DNA of 49,542 bases from 40CM-2-70-7 sp035505915 (GTDB taxonomy: Bacteria; Gemmatimonadota; Gemmatimonadetes; Gemmatimonadales; GWC2-71-9). The stretch is taken from positions 1 through 49,542 of the forward strand of contig DATJQI010000071.1 of the NCBI GenBank assembly GCA_035505915.1, given 5' to 3'. Below the pieces are notes generated by a model, which saw only the letters and a program-made list of their open reading frames with translations, was not told the DNA's origin and did not search any database. Each line of letters begins with the position of its first letter. Within the stretch, counting starts at the first letter, position 1. Below, one piece after another: positions 40,392 through 49,542 of the stretch. A program made the translations under genes and the position numbers.

Positions 40392-41627
40392 GTGACTCCC
40401 ACCGTCGTCGTCGCGGGCGCGGGGTTCGGCGGCCTCCGGGCGGCGCGGGCCCTGGCCCGGGCCCCGGTCCGGGTCGTCCTGGTGGACCGTCACAACTATC
40501 ACCTGTTCCAGCCCCTCCTCTATCAGGTCGCGATGGCCGGCCTCGAGCCCTCGTCCATCGCCCGGCCCGTCCGGCGCATCCTCCGCGGCCAGAAGAACCT
40601 CGACTTCCGGATGGCGGACGTCACCGGCGTCGACCGGACCGCCCGCGTGGTGCGAACGTCCGCGGGGGACATCGCGTACGACTATCTGATCCTCGCCCTC
40701 GGCGGCCGCACCAACTTCTTCGGCGTCGAGAGCGCGGCGCGGCACGGGCTGGGCCTCAAGAGCATCGACGACGCCGTGGCGATCCGGAACCACGTCCTGT
40801 CCTGCTTCGAGCGGGCCCTCCTCGAACCCGATCCCGGGCGGCGCCGGGCCCTCCTCACCTTCATCGTCGTGGGCGGCGGCCCCACGGGCGTCGAAATGGC
40901 GGGGGCGCTGGCCGAGCTCATCCGGCTGGTGTTGTCCCGGGACGCACCGGCGCTCCACGTGCCCGACGTCCGCGTCCTCCTGCTGGAGGCGGGGCCGCGC
41001 CTGCTCGCGGCGATGCGCCCGCGGCTGTCGGCCGTCACGGCCGAGATGCTCGCCAGGAAGCATGTGGAGGTCCGGTTCGGCACGGCCGTCTCCGGCTTCG
41101 ACGGCGCCCGCGCGACCCTCGGAACCGGAGAAGTGATTCCGGCCCGCACCCTGGTCTGGGCGGCGGGCGTGGAGGCGGTGCCGCTCGCCGCCATGCTGGG
41201 GGTGACGCCGGCACGCCAGGGCCGGGTCGGGATCACGGAGACGCTCCAGCTTCCCGGGGACGAACGGGTCTACGTCATCGGGGACGTGGCCTATCTCGAG
41301 GTCGGGGGCGTGCCCCTGCCGATGCTCGCCCCCGTCGCCATGCAGATGGCGGAGCAGGCCGCCGCGAACGTCCGACGCGCCCTGGCGGGCGAACCGCCCC
41401 GAGCGTTCGGGTACCGCGACCCCGGCAGCCTGGCCACCATCGGGCGGAACGCGGCCGTCGCGGACATTCGCGGGGTAGCATTCCAGGGCTTTCCGGCGTG
41501 GGTGGTGTGGCTGGTGGTGCACATCCTCCAGCTGATCGGGTTCCGGAACAAGGTGTTCGTACTGCTCGACTGGGCGTGGGACTACTTCTTCTACGACCGC
41601 TCGGCGCGGCTCATCACGAAGGAATGA
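40392..41627 (+). CDS. ndh: NDH-2-type NAD(P)/FAD-dependent oxidoreductase
   Basis: 411 aa from GTG 40392. Non-proton-pumping NADH:quinone oxidoreductase. FAD loop VVAGAGFGGLRAARAL, DRHNYHLFQPLLYQVAMAGL, NAD loop IVVGGGPTGVEMAGALAEL, VWAAGVEAVP, VIGDVAYLEV and an amphipathic C-terminus (VWLVVHILQLIGFRNK) for membrane binding. The window also encodes complex I, so the organism appears to carry both NADH entry routes. Confidence 0.9.
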   Translation: MTPTVVVAGAGFGGLRAARALARAPVRVVLVDRHNYHLFQPLLYQVAMAGLEPSSIARPVRRILRGQKNLDFRMADVTGVDRTARVVRTSAGDIAYDYLILALGGRTNFFGVESAARHGLGLKSIDDAVAIRNHVLSCFERALLEPDPGRRRALLTFIVVGGGPTGVEMAGALAELIRLVLSRDAPALHVPDVRVLLLEAGPRLLAAMRPRLSAVTAEMLARKHVEVRFGTAVSGFDGARATLGTGEVIPARTLVWAAGVEAVPLAAMLGVTPARQGRVGITETLQLPGDERVYVIGDVAYLEVGGVPLPMLAPVAMQMAEQAAANVRRALAGEPPRAFGYRDPGSLATIGRNAAVADIRGVAFQGFPAWVVWLVVHILQLIGFRNKVFVLLDWAWDYFFYDRSARLITKE

Positions 41628-41640
41628 CTTCGGAGGTCTG

Positions 41641-43725
41641 ATGCGGTTCGTCGTGCCTCTCCTGCTGGTCGCCGCCCCGCTGCTCGGTCAGCAGGTCGGC
41701 TTCGCTCCCTCCGCCGCCGCGCGCCAGGACTCCATCGAGCGCGCGCTCATCGCCGTTCCGGACACCCAATCGGCCCGGCAGTGGACCAGGGACCTGGCGC
41801 GCGGCCCGCACATGGCGGGGACCCCCGCGCAGGCGGTGACGCGCGATTATGTCATCGGTCTGATGAAGGGCTGGGGCCTCGAGACCTGGACCGCGGCCTA
41901 CGACGTCTTTCTGCCCCAGCCGGACACCGCCGGTCTCTGGCTCATCTCGGCTCCGGGCGCCGCGCCCCTGGCCCTCTCGCTGGCCGAACCGGCGGTGGCG
42001 GGGGACTCGACCTCGGCGGGTCCGCAGGTCCCGGCCTTCAACGGCACCGCCGCGAGCGGCGACGTCACCGGCGAGGTGGTCTACGTGGGGTACGGGCTGA
42101 TCGAGGATTACCAGACCCTGGACTCCCTCGGCATCAGCGTGAAGGGCCGGGTCGTGATCGCGAGGTACGGCCGGTCGTACCGGGGCATCAAGGCCCGGGA
42201 AGCCGAGCGGCACGGCGCGCTGGCGCTCATCCTCTATTCCGATCCCGCCGAGGACGGCTTCGTCCGCGGCGACGTCTATCCCAAGGGACCGATGCGGCCC
42301 TGGGGCGGGATCCAGCGGGGGAGCGTCCTCAACCCCGACGGTGATCCGACGACGCCCGGATGGGCGTCGGTGCCCGGGGCGCGGCGCGTGCCGTTCGATT
42401 CGCTGGATGTCCCCCACATCCCCGTGATCCCCATCGGCTACGGCAATGCCGAGCGGATTCTCACGGCCCTGGGGGGCCCGTCGGTGCCGCAGGCGTGGCA
42501 GGGAGGCCTCCCGTTCCGGTATCACGCCGGTCCAGGCCCCGCGGCCGCTCATCTCAAGCTGCGGGTGGAGCAGGGCGCCCGGGCGATGCATCCCATCTGG
42601 GACACGTTCGGGATGATCCGGGGCGCGGTGTACCCCGATCAGTGGATCGTGATGGGGGCGCATCGCGACGCGTGGGGGCCCGGCGCCGCCGACAACGTGA
42701 GCGGCACGACGACGGTGCTCGCCGCGGCGCGCGCGTTCGCCGAACTCGCGAAGCGGGGGATCCGTCCCGCGCGCACCATCATCTTCGCGACGTGGGACGC
42801 CGAGGAGTGGGGGGACGTGGGGTCGACGGAGTGGGTGGAGCAGATGGCGGACTCGCTGCAGGCCCACGCCGTCGTGTACCTGAACGAGGACGACATGGCG
42901 GCGGGCGTGAACTTCGGGGGCGCCGGGTCCCCATCCCTCAAGCCTCTGGTGCGCGCCGCCACCCGCGCCGTCCCCGCCTTGGACGGCTCCGGGTCCCTCT
43001 ACGACGCGTGGCTTGCGGCGCACCACGGGGACTCGTCGGCCCTGGCGCTCGACAACATGGGCGGGGGATCCGATTTCGCGGGGTTCTACCATCATCTCGG
43101 AATCCCCGCGGCCGAGATCGGCTTCGGCGGCGCCGGAGGAGTCTATCACTCTCTCTACGACGACTACGAGTGGATGAACGCGTTCGGCGATCCGCGGTAC
43201 CTGGCCCACCGGACCGCCGCTCAGCTCGTCGCCGTGATCCTGGCGCGGCTGGCCAACGCGCCGGTCGTGCCGTTCGACTACGCCGCGTTCGGTTCGGAAA
43301 TGCGGGATCTGGTCACCGACCTGGATTCCGGGATCTCGCTGAAGGGCTGGACCGTGAGCACCGCCCCGATCCGGACCGCGCTCGAGCGGTTCACCGCTGC
43401 CGGGCGTGCGTTCGCGGCGGCCCGTGACAGCGCGCTGGCGGCGGGACTCCCGCCGGCGCGGGCGGGGGCCGCCACCCGCGCCTTGATGCAGGTGGAGCGC
43501 CGGCTGACGCGCCCCCAGGGGCTCACCTACGCCGGCGCCTGGTTCAAGAGCCTCCAGTTCGCCTCGGACGTGGACAACGGGTACGCCACCCTGGCCTTTC
43601 CCAGCGTCGCGGAGGCCATCCGGTACGGCGACGCCGCCCTCACCACCCGGGAGATCGCCGACCTGGCGGCCCGGATTGACGCCGCGCGCGCCGCGCTGGT
43701 GGAGGCCCGCAGCGCCCTGCGCTAG
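41641..43725 (+). CDS. Secreted M28 carboxypeptidase, glutamate carboxypeptidase II-like
   Basis: 694 aa, ATG 41641. Signal peptide MRFVVPLLLVAAPLLGQ. A PA domain is inserted near 125-260 (GYGLIEDYQTLDSLGISVKGRVVIARYGRSYRG). The catalytic di-zinc site is HRDAWGPGAADN (H341, D351), DAEEWGD (E388/E389) and VYHSLYDDYEW (H503). A C-terminal dimerisation-type helical domain follows (560-690). This is the architecture of PSMA-type enzymes, which release C-terminal residues from extracellular peptides. Confidence 0.93.
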   Translation: MRFVVPLLLVAAPLLGQQVGFAPSAAARQDSIERALIAVPDTQSARQWTRDLARGPHMAGTPAQAVTRDYVIGLMKGWGLETWTAAYDVFLPQPDTAGLWLISAPGAAPLALSLAEPAVAGDSTSAGPQVPAFNGTAASGDVTGEVVYVGYGLIEDYQTLDSLGISVKGRVVIARYGRSYRGIKAREAERHGALALILYSDPAEDGFVRGDVYPKGPMRPWGGIQRGSVLNPDGDPTTPGWASVPGARRVPFDSLDVPHIPVIPIGYGNAERILTALGGPSVPQAWQGGLPFRYHAGPGPAAAHLKLRVEQGARAMHPIWDTFGMIRGAVYPDQWIVMGAHRDAWGPGAADNVSGTTTVLAAARAFAELAKRGIRPARTIIFATWDAEEWGDVGSTEWVEQMADSLQAHAVVYLNEDDMAAGVNFGGAGSPSLKPLVRAATRAVPALDGSGSLYDAWLAAHHGDSSALALDNMGGGSDFAGFYHHLGIPAAEIGFGGAGGVYHSLYDDYEWMNAFGDPRYLAHRTAAQLVAVILARLANAPVVPFDYAAFGSEMRDLVTDLDSGISLKGWTVSTAPIRTALERFTAAGRAFAAARDSALAAGLPPARAGAATRALMQVERRLTRPQGLTYAGAWFKSLQFASDVDNGYATLAFPSVAEAIRYGDAALTTREIADLAARIDAARAALVEARSALR

Positions 43726-43775
43726 CGCGCGGGGGCCCCGACTCACAGATTCTGACCGTCTCCACGGAGCGAGTT

Positions 43776-44201
43776 ATGGCCGAGGCTTCAGACCAGACCC
43801 GAGTGGCGGTGTGGTACGCGGTGTGGGCGACGGCGTGCGCGGCGGTCGCGGGCATCGTCGTCCTGCTGCTCGACACCTATGTGTTCGGCCGCTTCGGCCA
43901 TCGGAGCGCCGTCGCGTTCAGTCTCGTGGATGAAGGCGGGGGGGTGCTGGCCATCGCCGCGGGGCAGGGGGCCATCGCCCTCGCGACCGCCAGCATCGCG
44001 ATGCAGCTCAACCGCTCCCTGCAGGCCACGGTGGCGCTCGGCCTTCTGATCGGCGTGTTCGACCTGGCGTTCGACCTGCTGCAGTTCTTCGTGCCGTCGG
44101 TCGAGGTCGAGTGGAAGTGGAAGCTGGTGATCGGGCTGGCCGCGGCGTTGATCATCACGGCGGCGGGCAGTCACAAGGCGGGTTCCGCCCCGGCCCCGTG
44201 A
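43776..44201 (+). CDS. Small four-helix membrane protein of unknown function
   Basis: 141 aa, ATG 43776 with GGAGCGAG upstream. Four hydrophobic segments (about 9-32, 55-72, 84-103, 112-131); few charged residues in the middle. No family recognised. It ends 5 bases before the stop of dcd on the other strand. Confidence 0.7.
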   Translation: MAEASDQTRVAVWYAVWATACAAVAGIVVLLLDTYVFGRFGHRSAVAFSLVDEGGGVLAIAAGQGAIALATASIAMQLNRSLQATVALGLLIGVFDLAFDLLQFFVPSVEVEWKWKLVIGLAAALIITAAGSHKAGSAPAP

Positions 44202-44205
44202 CGGA

Positions 44206-44766
44206 CTAGATCTTCGGCAGCGTGATGCCGCGCTGCGCCTGGTATTTCCCCTTCTTGTCCGCGTAGCTCCGCTCGCAGACGTCGTCGGCGTCCGCCGCGA
44301 AAAAGAGCACCTGCGCGATCCCCTCGTTGGCGTAGATCTTGGCCGGCAGGGGCGTGGTGTTCGAGATCTCGAGCGTCACGTGGCCCTCCCACTCGGGCTC
44401 GAAGGGCGTGACGTTGGTGATGATCCCGCACCTCGCGTACGTGCTCTTGCCCACGCAGACCGTCAGAATCTCCCGGGGGATCCGGAAGTACTCCACCGAG
44501 CGGGCCAGCGCGAAGGAGTTCGGGGGAACGACGCAGACGTCCCCGGTGAACTCCACGAAGGACTTCGGGTCGAAACGCTTGGGATCGACGATGGCGGACA
44601 GGGCGTTGGTGAAGATCTTGAAGTCCCGCGCCACCCGCATGTCGTAGCCGTAGGACGACACACCGTACGAAATGCAGCCTTCCCGGACCTGATTCTCGGC
44701 GAAGGGCTCGATCATTCCGTGCTCCTTCGCCATGCGGCGGATCCAGCGATCGGACTTGATGGACAT
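44206..44766 (-). CDS. dcd: dCTP deaminase
   Basis: 186 aa from ATG at 44766. Converts dCTP to dUTP for thymidylate synthesis. Motifs: SIKSDRWIRRM, VSSYGYDMRV, SFALARSVEYFRIP, GKSTYARCGI and PEWEGHVTLEISNTTPLPAKIY with the catalytic Glu. No ribosome binding site; a TATATT box (44780-44775) is 8 bases from the ATG, so the mRNA may be leaderless. Confidence 0.95.
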   Translation of the reverse strand: MSIKSDRWIRRMAKEHGMIEPFAENQVREGCISYGVSSYGYDMRVARDFKIFTNALSAIVDPKRFDPKSFVEFTGDVCVVPPNSFALARSVEYFRIPREILTVCVGKSTYARCGIITNVTPFEPEWEGHVTLEISNTTPLPAKIYANEGIAQVLFFAADADDVCERSYADKKGKYQAQRGITLPKI

Positions 44767-44814
44767 AGGCGCGCAATATATCGGCGCCATCAAGACTTAC
44801 GCCACTCGATTCGG

Positions 44815-44843
44815 TTGACAGTGACCCCGGCCGCCGATAGCTT
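44815..44843 (+). promoter_or_regulatory. Promoter of the nuo operon
   Basis: TTGACA (44815-44820), 17-base spacer, TAGCTT (44838-44843), 14 bases before nuoA GTG 44858. It lies in the 91-base divergent gap to dcd. Confidence 0.65.
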
Positions 44844-44857
44844 CCCAAAACTTTCAC

Positions 44858-45256
44858 GTGAATTATTTCACGAACCCAATGCTCGAACCCTACGTCCCCT
44901 GGCTCATCCTCCTCGTGTTCGTCCTGGTGAACGCGGCCGGGATGCTCATCCTCTCGCATTTCGCGGGGCCGAGGCGGCCGACCCCCGTGAAGCTGGCGCC
45001 GTACGAGAGCGGCATGCCGCCCCTGGGGTCGGCCCACGAGCGGTTCTCCGTCAAGTTCTACCTCGTGGCGATGCTGTTCATCGTCTTCGACATCGAGACC
45101 GTATTCCTCATACCCTGGGCCACGATCTTCTTCGGCTCCGGGGCGCCCGGCGGACCGGGGATGGGGTTCCTGCTGATCGAAATGCTGGTATTCCTCGTCA
45201 TCCTGTTCGTGGGCTACCTCTACGTCTGGAAGCGCGGCGCCTTTCAATGGGATTGA
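44858..45256 (+). CDS. nuoA: NADH-quinone oxidoreductase subunit A
   Basis: 132 aa from GTG 44858. Three-helix membrane subunit of complex I; KLAPYESGMPPLGSAHERFSVKFY is the conserved loop and ALMFIVFDIE-type helix FIVFDIETVFLIPWA follows. First gene of nuoABCDEF. Confidence 0.94.
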   Translation: MNYFTNPMLEPYVPWLILLVFVLVNAAGMLILSHFAGPRRPTPVKLAPYESGMPPLGSAHERFSVKFYLVAMLFIVFDIETVFLIPWATIFFGSGAPGGPGMGFLLIEMLVFLVILFVGYLYVWKRGAFQWD

Positions 45257-45260
45257 CCGC

Positions 45261-45866
45261 ATGAAGCACCTCGAAACCGTCAAAGGCTCGGATAACTGGC
45301 TCACCACCAAGTTCACGGCCCTCGTGAACTGGGCCGTGAACCAGTCCCGCGCCAACTCGCTCTGGCCGATGCCCTTCGGCACCGCCTGCTGCGCCATCGA
45401 GTTCATGGCGACGGCGGCGAGCCGTTTCGACCTCGCCCGCTTCGGGATGGAGCGGCAGGCGTTCTCGCCCCGCCAGTCCGACGTCCTCATCTGCGCCGGC
45501 CGCCTCCCCTTCAAGCTGGCGCCCGTCATCCGCCGCATCTACGACCAGATGCCGCAGCCCAAGTGGGTCATTTCGATGGGCGCCTGCGCCTCCACCGGCG
45601 GCATCTTCGACAACTACGCGATGGTGCAGGGGATCGACACCGTCGTCCCGGTCGACGTCTACGTGCCCGGGTGCCCACCGCGGCCCGAGGGCCTGCTCTA
45701 CGGCATCCTGATGCTCCACAAGAAGATCAAGGGAGAGGACCTCTTCGATCCGTCGCTCCGGACGGAGCATCTCCTCAACGACAAGGGGCTCCGCCTCCCG
45801 CCGGAGCAGATCGACGAGATCTCCGAGCCCTTCGGCAACTCCGTCCACCAGTTTCGCTCGGCGTGA
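45261..45866 (+). CDS. nuoB: NADH-quinone oxidoreductase subunit B
   Basis: 201 aa, ATG 45261. Carries the terminal N2 [4Fe-4S] cluster: GTACCAIEFMATAASRFDLA-like segment with the Cys pair, ISMGACASTGG and VYVPGCPPRPEGLLYGI. Complete. Confidence 0.96.
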   Translation: MKHLETVKGSDNWLTTKFTALVNWAVNQSRANSLWPMPFGTACCAIEFMATAASRFDLARFGMERQAFSPRQSDVLICAGRLPFKLAPVIRRIYDQMPQPKWVISMGACASTGGIFDNYAMVQGIDTVVPVDVYVPGCPPRPEGLLYGILMLHKKIKGEDLFDPSLRTEHLLNDKGLRLPPEQIDEISEPFGNSVHQFRSA

Positions 45867-46480
45867 ATCCGTCCGCCCAGGCGCTGCAGGCGACCTTCGG
45901 TAACGCGATCGGCCGCGTGGTGGACGCACGCGGCGAGACCATCGTCTACGTCACGGCCGCGCGGGTCCGGGACGTGCTCGCCTGGCTCAAGCAGACGCCC
46001 GGACAGGACTACGACTACCTCGTGGACGTCACCGCGGTCGAGTACCGGGACCGGGAGCGGGCGCTCGAAGTGGTGTGGAACCTCCGGTCCCTGGCCTCGA
46101 GGCGGGATCTCCGGATCAAGGTCGAGCTCGACCCGCGCGGCACCCTGGCCGTTCCGTCCGTCGTCGACCTCTGGGCCGGCGCCAACTGGCTCGAACGGGA
46201 AGTCTTCGACATGTTCGGCGTCACCTTCACCGGACATCCCGACCTCCGGCGCATCCTGATGTGGGAGACGTACGCGGAGGGGCATCCACTGCGGAAGGAC
46301 TTCCCGCTGCGGGGCCGGTTCTCCCGTTCCGAGCAGGTCCGCCAGGCGCTCAACGTCAATCCCGAAGGCCACTACTCGCTGGAAGAGCTGGCCATCGCCG
46401 AATCCTTCGACGAGCTCCCCGCCGAGATGCGGGACCGCCTGGCGCGGGGCCAGCGGGACCAGATCGCCAACTCCGAATGA
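45863..46480 (+). CDS. nuoC: NADH-quinone oxidoreductase subunit C
   Basis: 205 aa from GTG 45863 (GTGA overlap with nuoB). 30-kDa peripheral-arm subunit. YLVDVTAVEYRDRERALEVV, then the signature ANWLEREVFDMFGVTFTGHP and RRILMWETYAEGHPLRKDFPL. Separate from nuoD (no CD fusion). Confidence 0.95.
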   Translation: MNPSAQALQATFGNAIGRVVDARGETIVYVTAARVRDVLAWLKQTPGQDYDYLVDVTAVEYRDRERALEVVWNLRSLASRRDLRIKVELDPRGTLAVPSVVDLWAGANWLEREVFDMFGVTFTGHPDLRRILMWETYAEGHPLRKDFPLRGRFSRSEQVRQALNVNPEGHYSLEELAIAESFDELPAEMRDRLARGQRDQIANSE

Positions 46481-47754
46481 GCAAGCGCACCGTCGAGCTC
46501 TCCGTCGCCACGCCCGGGGCCGATGCCCACGGGGACCCCCTGCGCGTGCCCATCCCGGCCTCGCCGGCCGACGTCGATCCCGAGCTCGGCGGCGAGCACC
46601 TGCTCATCAACCTCGGCCCCCAGCACCCCGCCACCCACGGCGTGCTGCGGCTGGTGGTGGAGCTCGAAGGCGAAACCGTCGTCCGGGTGATCCCGCACGT
46701 CGGCTACCTGCACTCGGGCTTCGAGAAGCTCGGCGAATACCGCCACTACAATCAGATCGTCCCGCTCACCGACCGCACGGACTACCTGGCGCCGATGTCG
46801 AACAACGTCGGCGTGGCGCTCGCGGCCGAAAAGCTGATGGGGATCGAGATCACGCCGCGGTGTCAGGTCCTGCGCGTCATCGCCTGCGAGATGAGCCGCA
46901 TCATCTCCCATCTGGTGTGGCTCGGGACCACGTCCATCGACCTGGGCGCCTTCACGCCGTTCCTCTGGGCATTCCAGCAGCGTGAGCGGATCTACAACCT
47001 GCAGGAGATGTGGACCGGCGCCCGGCTCACCACCAGCCTGACCCGGGTCGGCGGTCTCCTGGCGGATGTCCCCGACAAGTTCGTCACCGATCTCCGCGAG
47101 TTCACCGAGACCTTTCCGGACACGCTCGACGAGATCGACCGGGTGCTGACCCGGAACGCGGTGTGGGTGGGCCGGACCCAGAACATCGGCGTCCTCACCG
47201 CTCAGGAAGCGATCAACTACTCGCTTTCCGGTCCGATGCTGCGCGCGTCCGGCGTGCCCTGGGACATGCGGAAGGACAAGCCCTACCTGGGCTACGAGAC
47301 CTACGACTTCGACGTGCCGGTGGGCGAGAACGGCGACGTCTACGACCGGTTCCTGGTGCGCCTCGAGGAGTGCTACCAGTCCAACCGGATCCTGGCGCAG
47401 GCCCTGGACCGCCTCCCCGACGGCCCCATCAACGTGGACGACCCGCGCGTGATCCTGCCGCCGAAATCGCGCGCGATGAACGACATGGAAGCGATGATCT
47501 ATCACTTCAAGCAGGTGATGGAAGGCGTCAAGGCGCCCGTGGGCGAAGCCTACGCCGGGATCGAGAACCCCAAGGGCGAGCTCGGCAACTATTTCGTCTC
47601 CGACGGCACCGCCAAACCGGTGCGCTGGCGGATCCGCCCGCCCGCCTTCATCAACCTCGCGTCGATTTCCAAGATGGCCGAAGGGCACCTGCTGTCCGAT
47701 CTGATCGCGATCAACGCCTCGGTGGACATCGTGATGGGCGAGGTGGACCGGTGA
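46477..47754 (+). CDS. nuoD: NADH-quinone oxidoreductase subunit D
   Basis: 425 aa, ATG 46477 (ATGA overlap with nuoC). Quinone-site subunit. NLGPQHPATHGVLRLVVEL, GYLHSGFEKLGEYRHYNQ, LTDRTDYLAPM, and the C-terminal DIVMGEVDR. An N-terminal extension of about 40 residues precedes the conserved start. Confidence 0.96.
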   Translation: MSKRTVELSVATPGADAHGDPLRVPIPASPADVDPELGGEHLLINLGPQHPATHGVLRLVVELEGETVVRVIPHVGYLHSGFEKLGEYRHYNQIVPLTDRTDYLAPMSNNVGVALAAEKLMGIEITPRCQVLRVIACEMSRIISHLVWLGTTSIDLGAFTPFLWAFQQRERIYNLQEMWTGARLTTSLTRVGGLLADVPDKFVTDLREFTETFPDTLDEIDRVLTRNAVWVGRTQNIGVLTAQEAINYSLSGPMLRASGVPWDMRKDKPYLGYETYDFDVPVGENGDVYDRFLVRLEECYQSNRILAQALDRLPDGPINVDDPRVILPPKSRAMNDMEAMIYHFKQVMEGVKAPVGEAYAGIENPKGELGNYFVSDGTAKPVRWRIRPPAFINLASISKMAEGHLLSDLIAINASVDIVMGEVDR

Positions 47755-48257
47755 GCGCGCACGCGGCCCCCGCCGAGCCGTACCAGCCCGTGTTCGTCGG
47801 CCAGACGAAGGACCGGCTGACCGAGATCCTCGGCCGCTATCCGGTCAAGGCCGGGGCGCTCCTGCCGGCGCTCTGGCTGGTGCAGGAGGAGCGCGGCTGG
47901 ATTTCGGACGACGCGATGGCCGAGGTCGCCGACCTGCTCGAGCTCACGGCGGCCCACGTCAAGGGCGTGGTGACGTTCTACACCATGTACCACCAGCACC
48001 CGGTCGGGAAGAATTTCGTGCAGGTCTGCACGACGTCGTGCTGCAATATCTGCGGCGCCGAGGACGTGGTGAAGGCGCTGCTCCGGGAAACCGGCGCCAA
48101 GGAGCTCGGCGCCACGAGCCCCGACGGGAAATGGACCATCATCGAGGTCGAGTGCCTGGGCGCCTGCGGGTTCCCGACGCCGATTCTCGTCAACGACGAC
48201 TTCATCGAAAACGTGACGCCCGAGAAGGTGCCCGAGCTGGTGAGGAAATACCGGTGA
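47751..48257 (+). CDS. nuoE: NADH-quinone oxidoreductase subunit E
   Basis: 168 aa from GTG 47751 (GTGA overlap with nuoD). Thioredoxin-like [2Fe-2S] subunit; cluster ligands in CTTSCCNICGAE and VECLGACGFPTP. Helical N-terminal part LTEILGRYPVKAGALLPALW. The gap to nuoF holds a palindromic repeat instead of the usual overlap. Confidence 0.95.
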   Translation: MSAHAAPAEPYQPVFVGQTKDRLTEILGRYPVKAGALLPALWLVQEERGWISDDAMAEVADLLELTAAHVKGVVTFYTMYHQHPVGKNFVQVCTTSCCNICGAEDVVKALLRETGAKELGATSPDGKWTIIEVECLGACGFPTPILVNDDFIENVTPEKVPELVRKYR

Positions 48258-48265
48258 TCGAGCGT

Positions 48266-48334
48266 GGAACGCGGAAGGCGGAATGCGGAACCGGTGGCGC
48301 GGGCGTCGGTTCCGCGCTCCGCGTTCCGCGTTCC
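48266..48334. repeat. Inverted repeat of GCGGAAN heptamers between nuoE and nuoF
   Basis: Left arm 48266-48292 and right arm 48308-48334, each 27 bases, are reverse complements at 24 of 27 positions, with a 15-base loop. Each arm is made of tandem heptamers (GCGGAAC, GCGGAAG, GCGGAAT, GCGGAAC). The transcript would form a long hairpin inside the nuo mRNA. Confidence 0.8.
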
Positions 48335-48351
48335 GACGTTGGGTACTGACC

Positions 48352-49542
<1,191 letters not shown>

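Overview
This is a GC-rich, extremely compact bacterial chromosome segment. It is most consistent with Gemmatimonadota or a close relative; this placement is inference. The grounds are the gene families present (TonB-dependent outer-membrane proteins, a GldA/GldF-GldG-type ABC system, an M61 glycyl aminopeptidase, a menaquinone-type SdhCAB), widespread GTG starts, and TAnnTT promoter boxes like those of the Bacteroidetes side of bacterial diversity. There are no rRNA or tRNA genes, insertion sequences, phage genes or CRISPR arrays. No gap between genes exceeds about 260 bases. Eighteen co-directional junctions are 4-base ATGA/GTGA overlaps, and two of the three convergent gene pairs share a CTAG palindrome as the stop codon of both strands.

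Layout. (1) 141-8052 is the accessory part. It begins with two tandem secreted paralogues whose histidine/methionine pattern resembles the PHM/DBM copper monooxygenase fold. Next comes a RiPP locus at 2397-5637: two short precursor peptides with a lasso-type leader, an HPr-kinase-like protein, a PqqD-type recognition protein, a lasso B2-type transglutaminase-like protease and a nucleotidyltransferase-fold protein. No asparagine-synthetase-like lasso cyclase is present. Convergent to it lies a minus-strand pair: a His/Cys-rich exported DUF2946-like protein and a TonB-dependent receptor, an arrangement associated with copper. (2) 8155-12688: icd, pepA and a second TonB-plug protein. (3) 12714-22555: a long housekeeping run, yicC-gmk-rpoZ-coaBC-udg-dnaB-radA-ispD-tsaC-LMW phosphatase-aroE-comF. 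(4) 22567-27358: gap-pgk-tpiA-secG-carA and an HU-type gene with its own promoter and terminator. (5) 27459-35189: M61 peptidase, moaD-moaE-moaA, and a GldA/GldFG/DUF4340 export-type module. (6) 35235-41627: mdh, with sdhCAB on the opposite strand, panD, a YbjQ-family protein and an NDH-2-type dehydrogenase. (7) 41641-44766: an M28 carboxypeptidase, a small membrane protein and dcd. (8) 44858 to the end: nuoABCDE and the first 397 codons of nuoF.

The main metabolic theme is central carbon flow and respiration: lower glycolysis, isocitrate and malate dehydrogenases, succinate dehydrogenase, NDH-2 and complex I.

The most interesting items are the cyclase-less lasso-like RiPP locus, the tandem PHM-like proteins, and small repeat elements inside or between core genes. 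A heptameric GCGGRAN repeat occurs in icd, in comF and between nuoE and nuoF, and a REP-like palindrome is read through in frame inside the uracil-DNA glycosylase gene. Functions were assigned by reading motifs without database searches.
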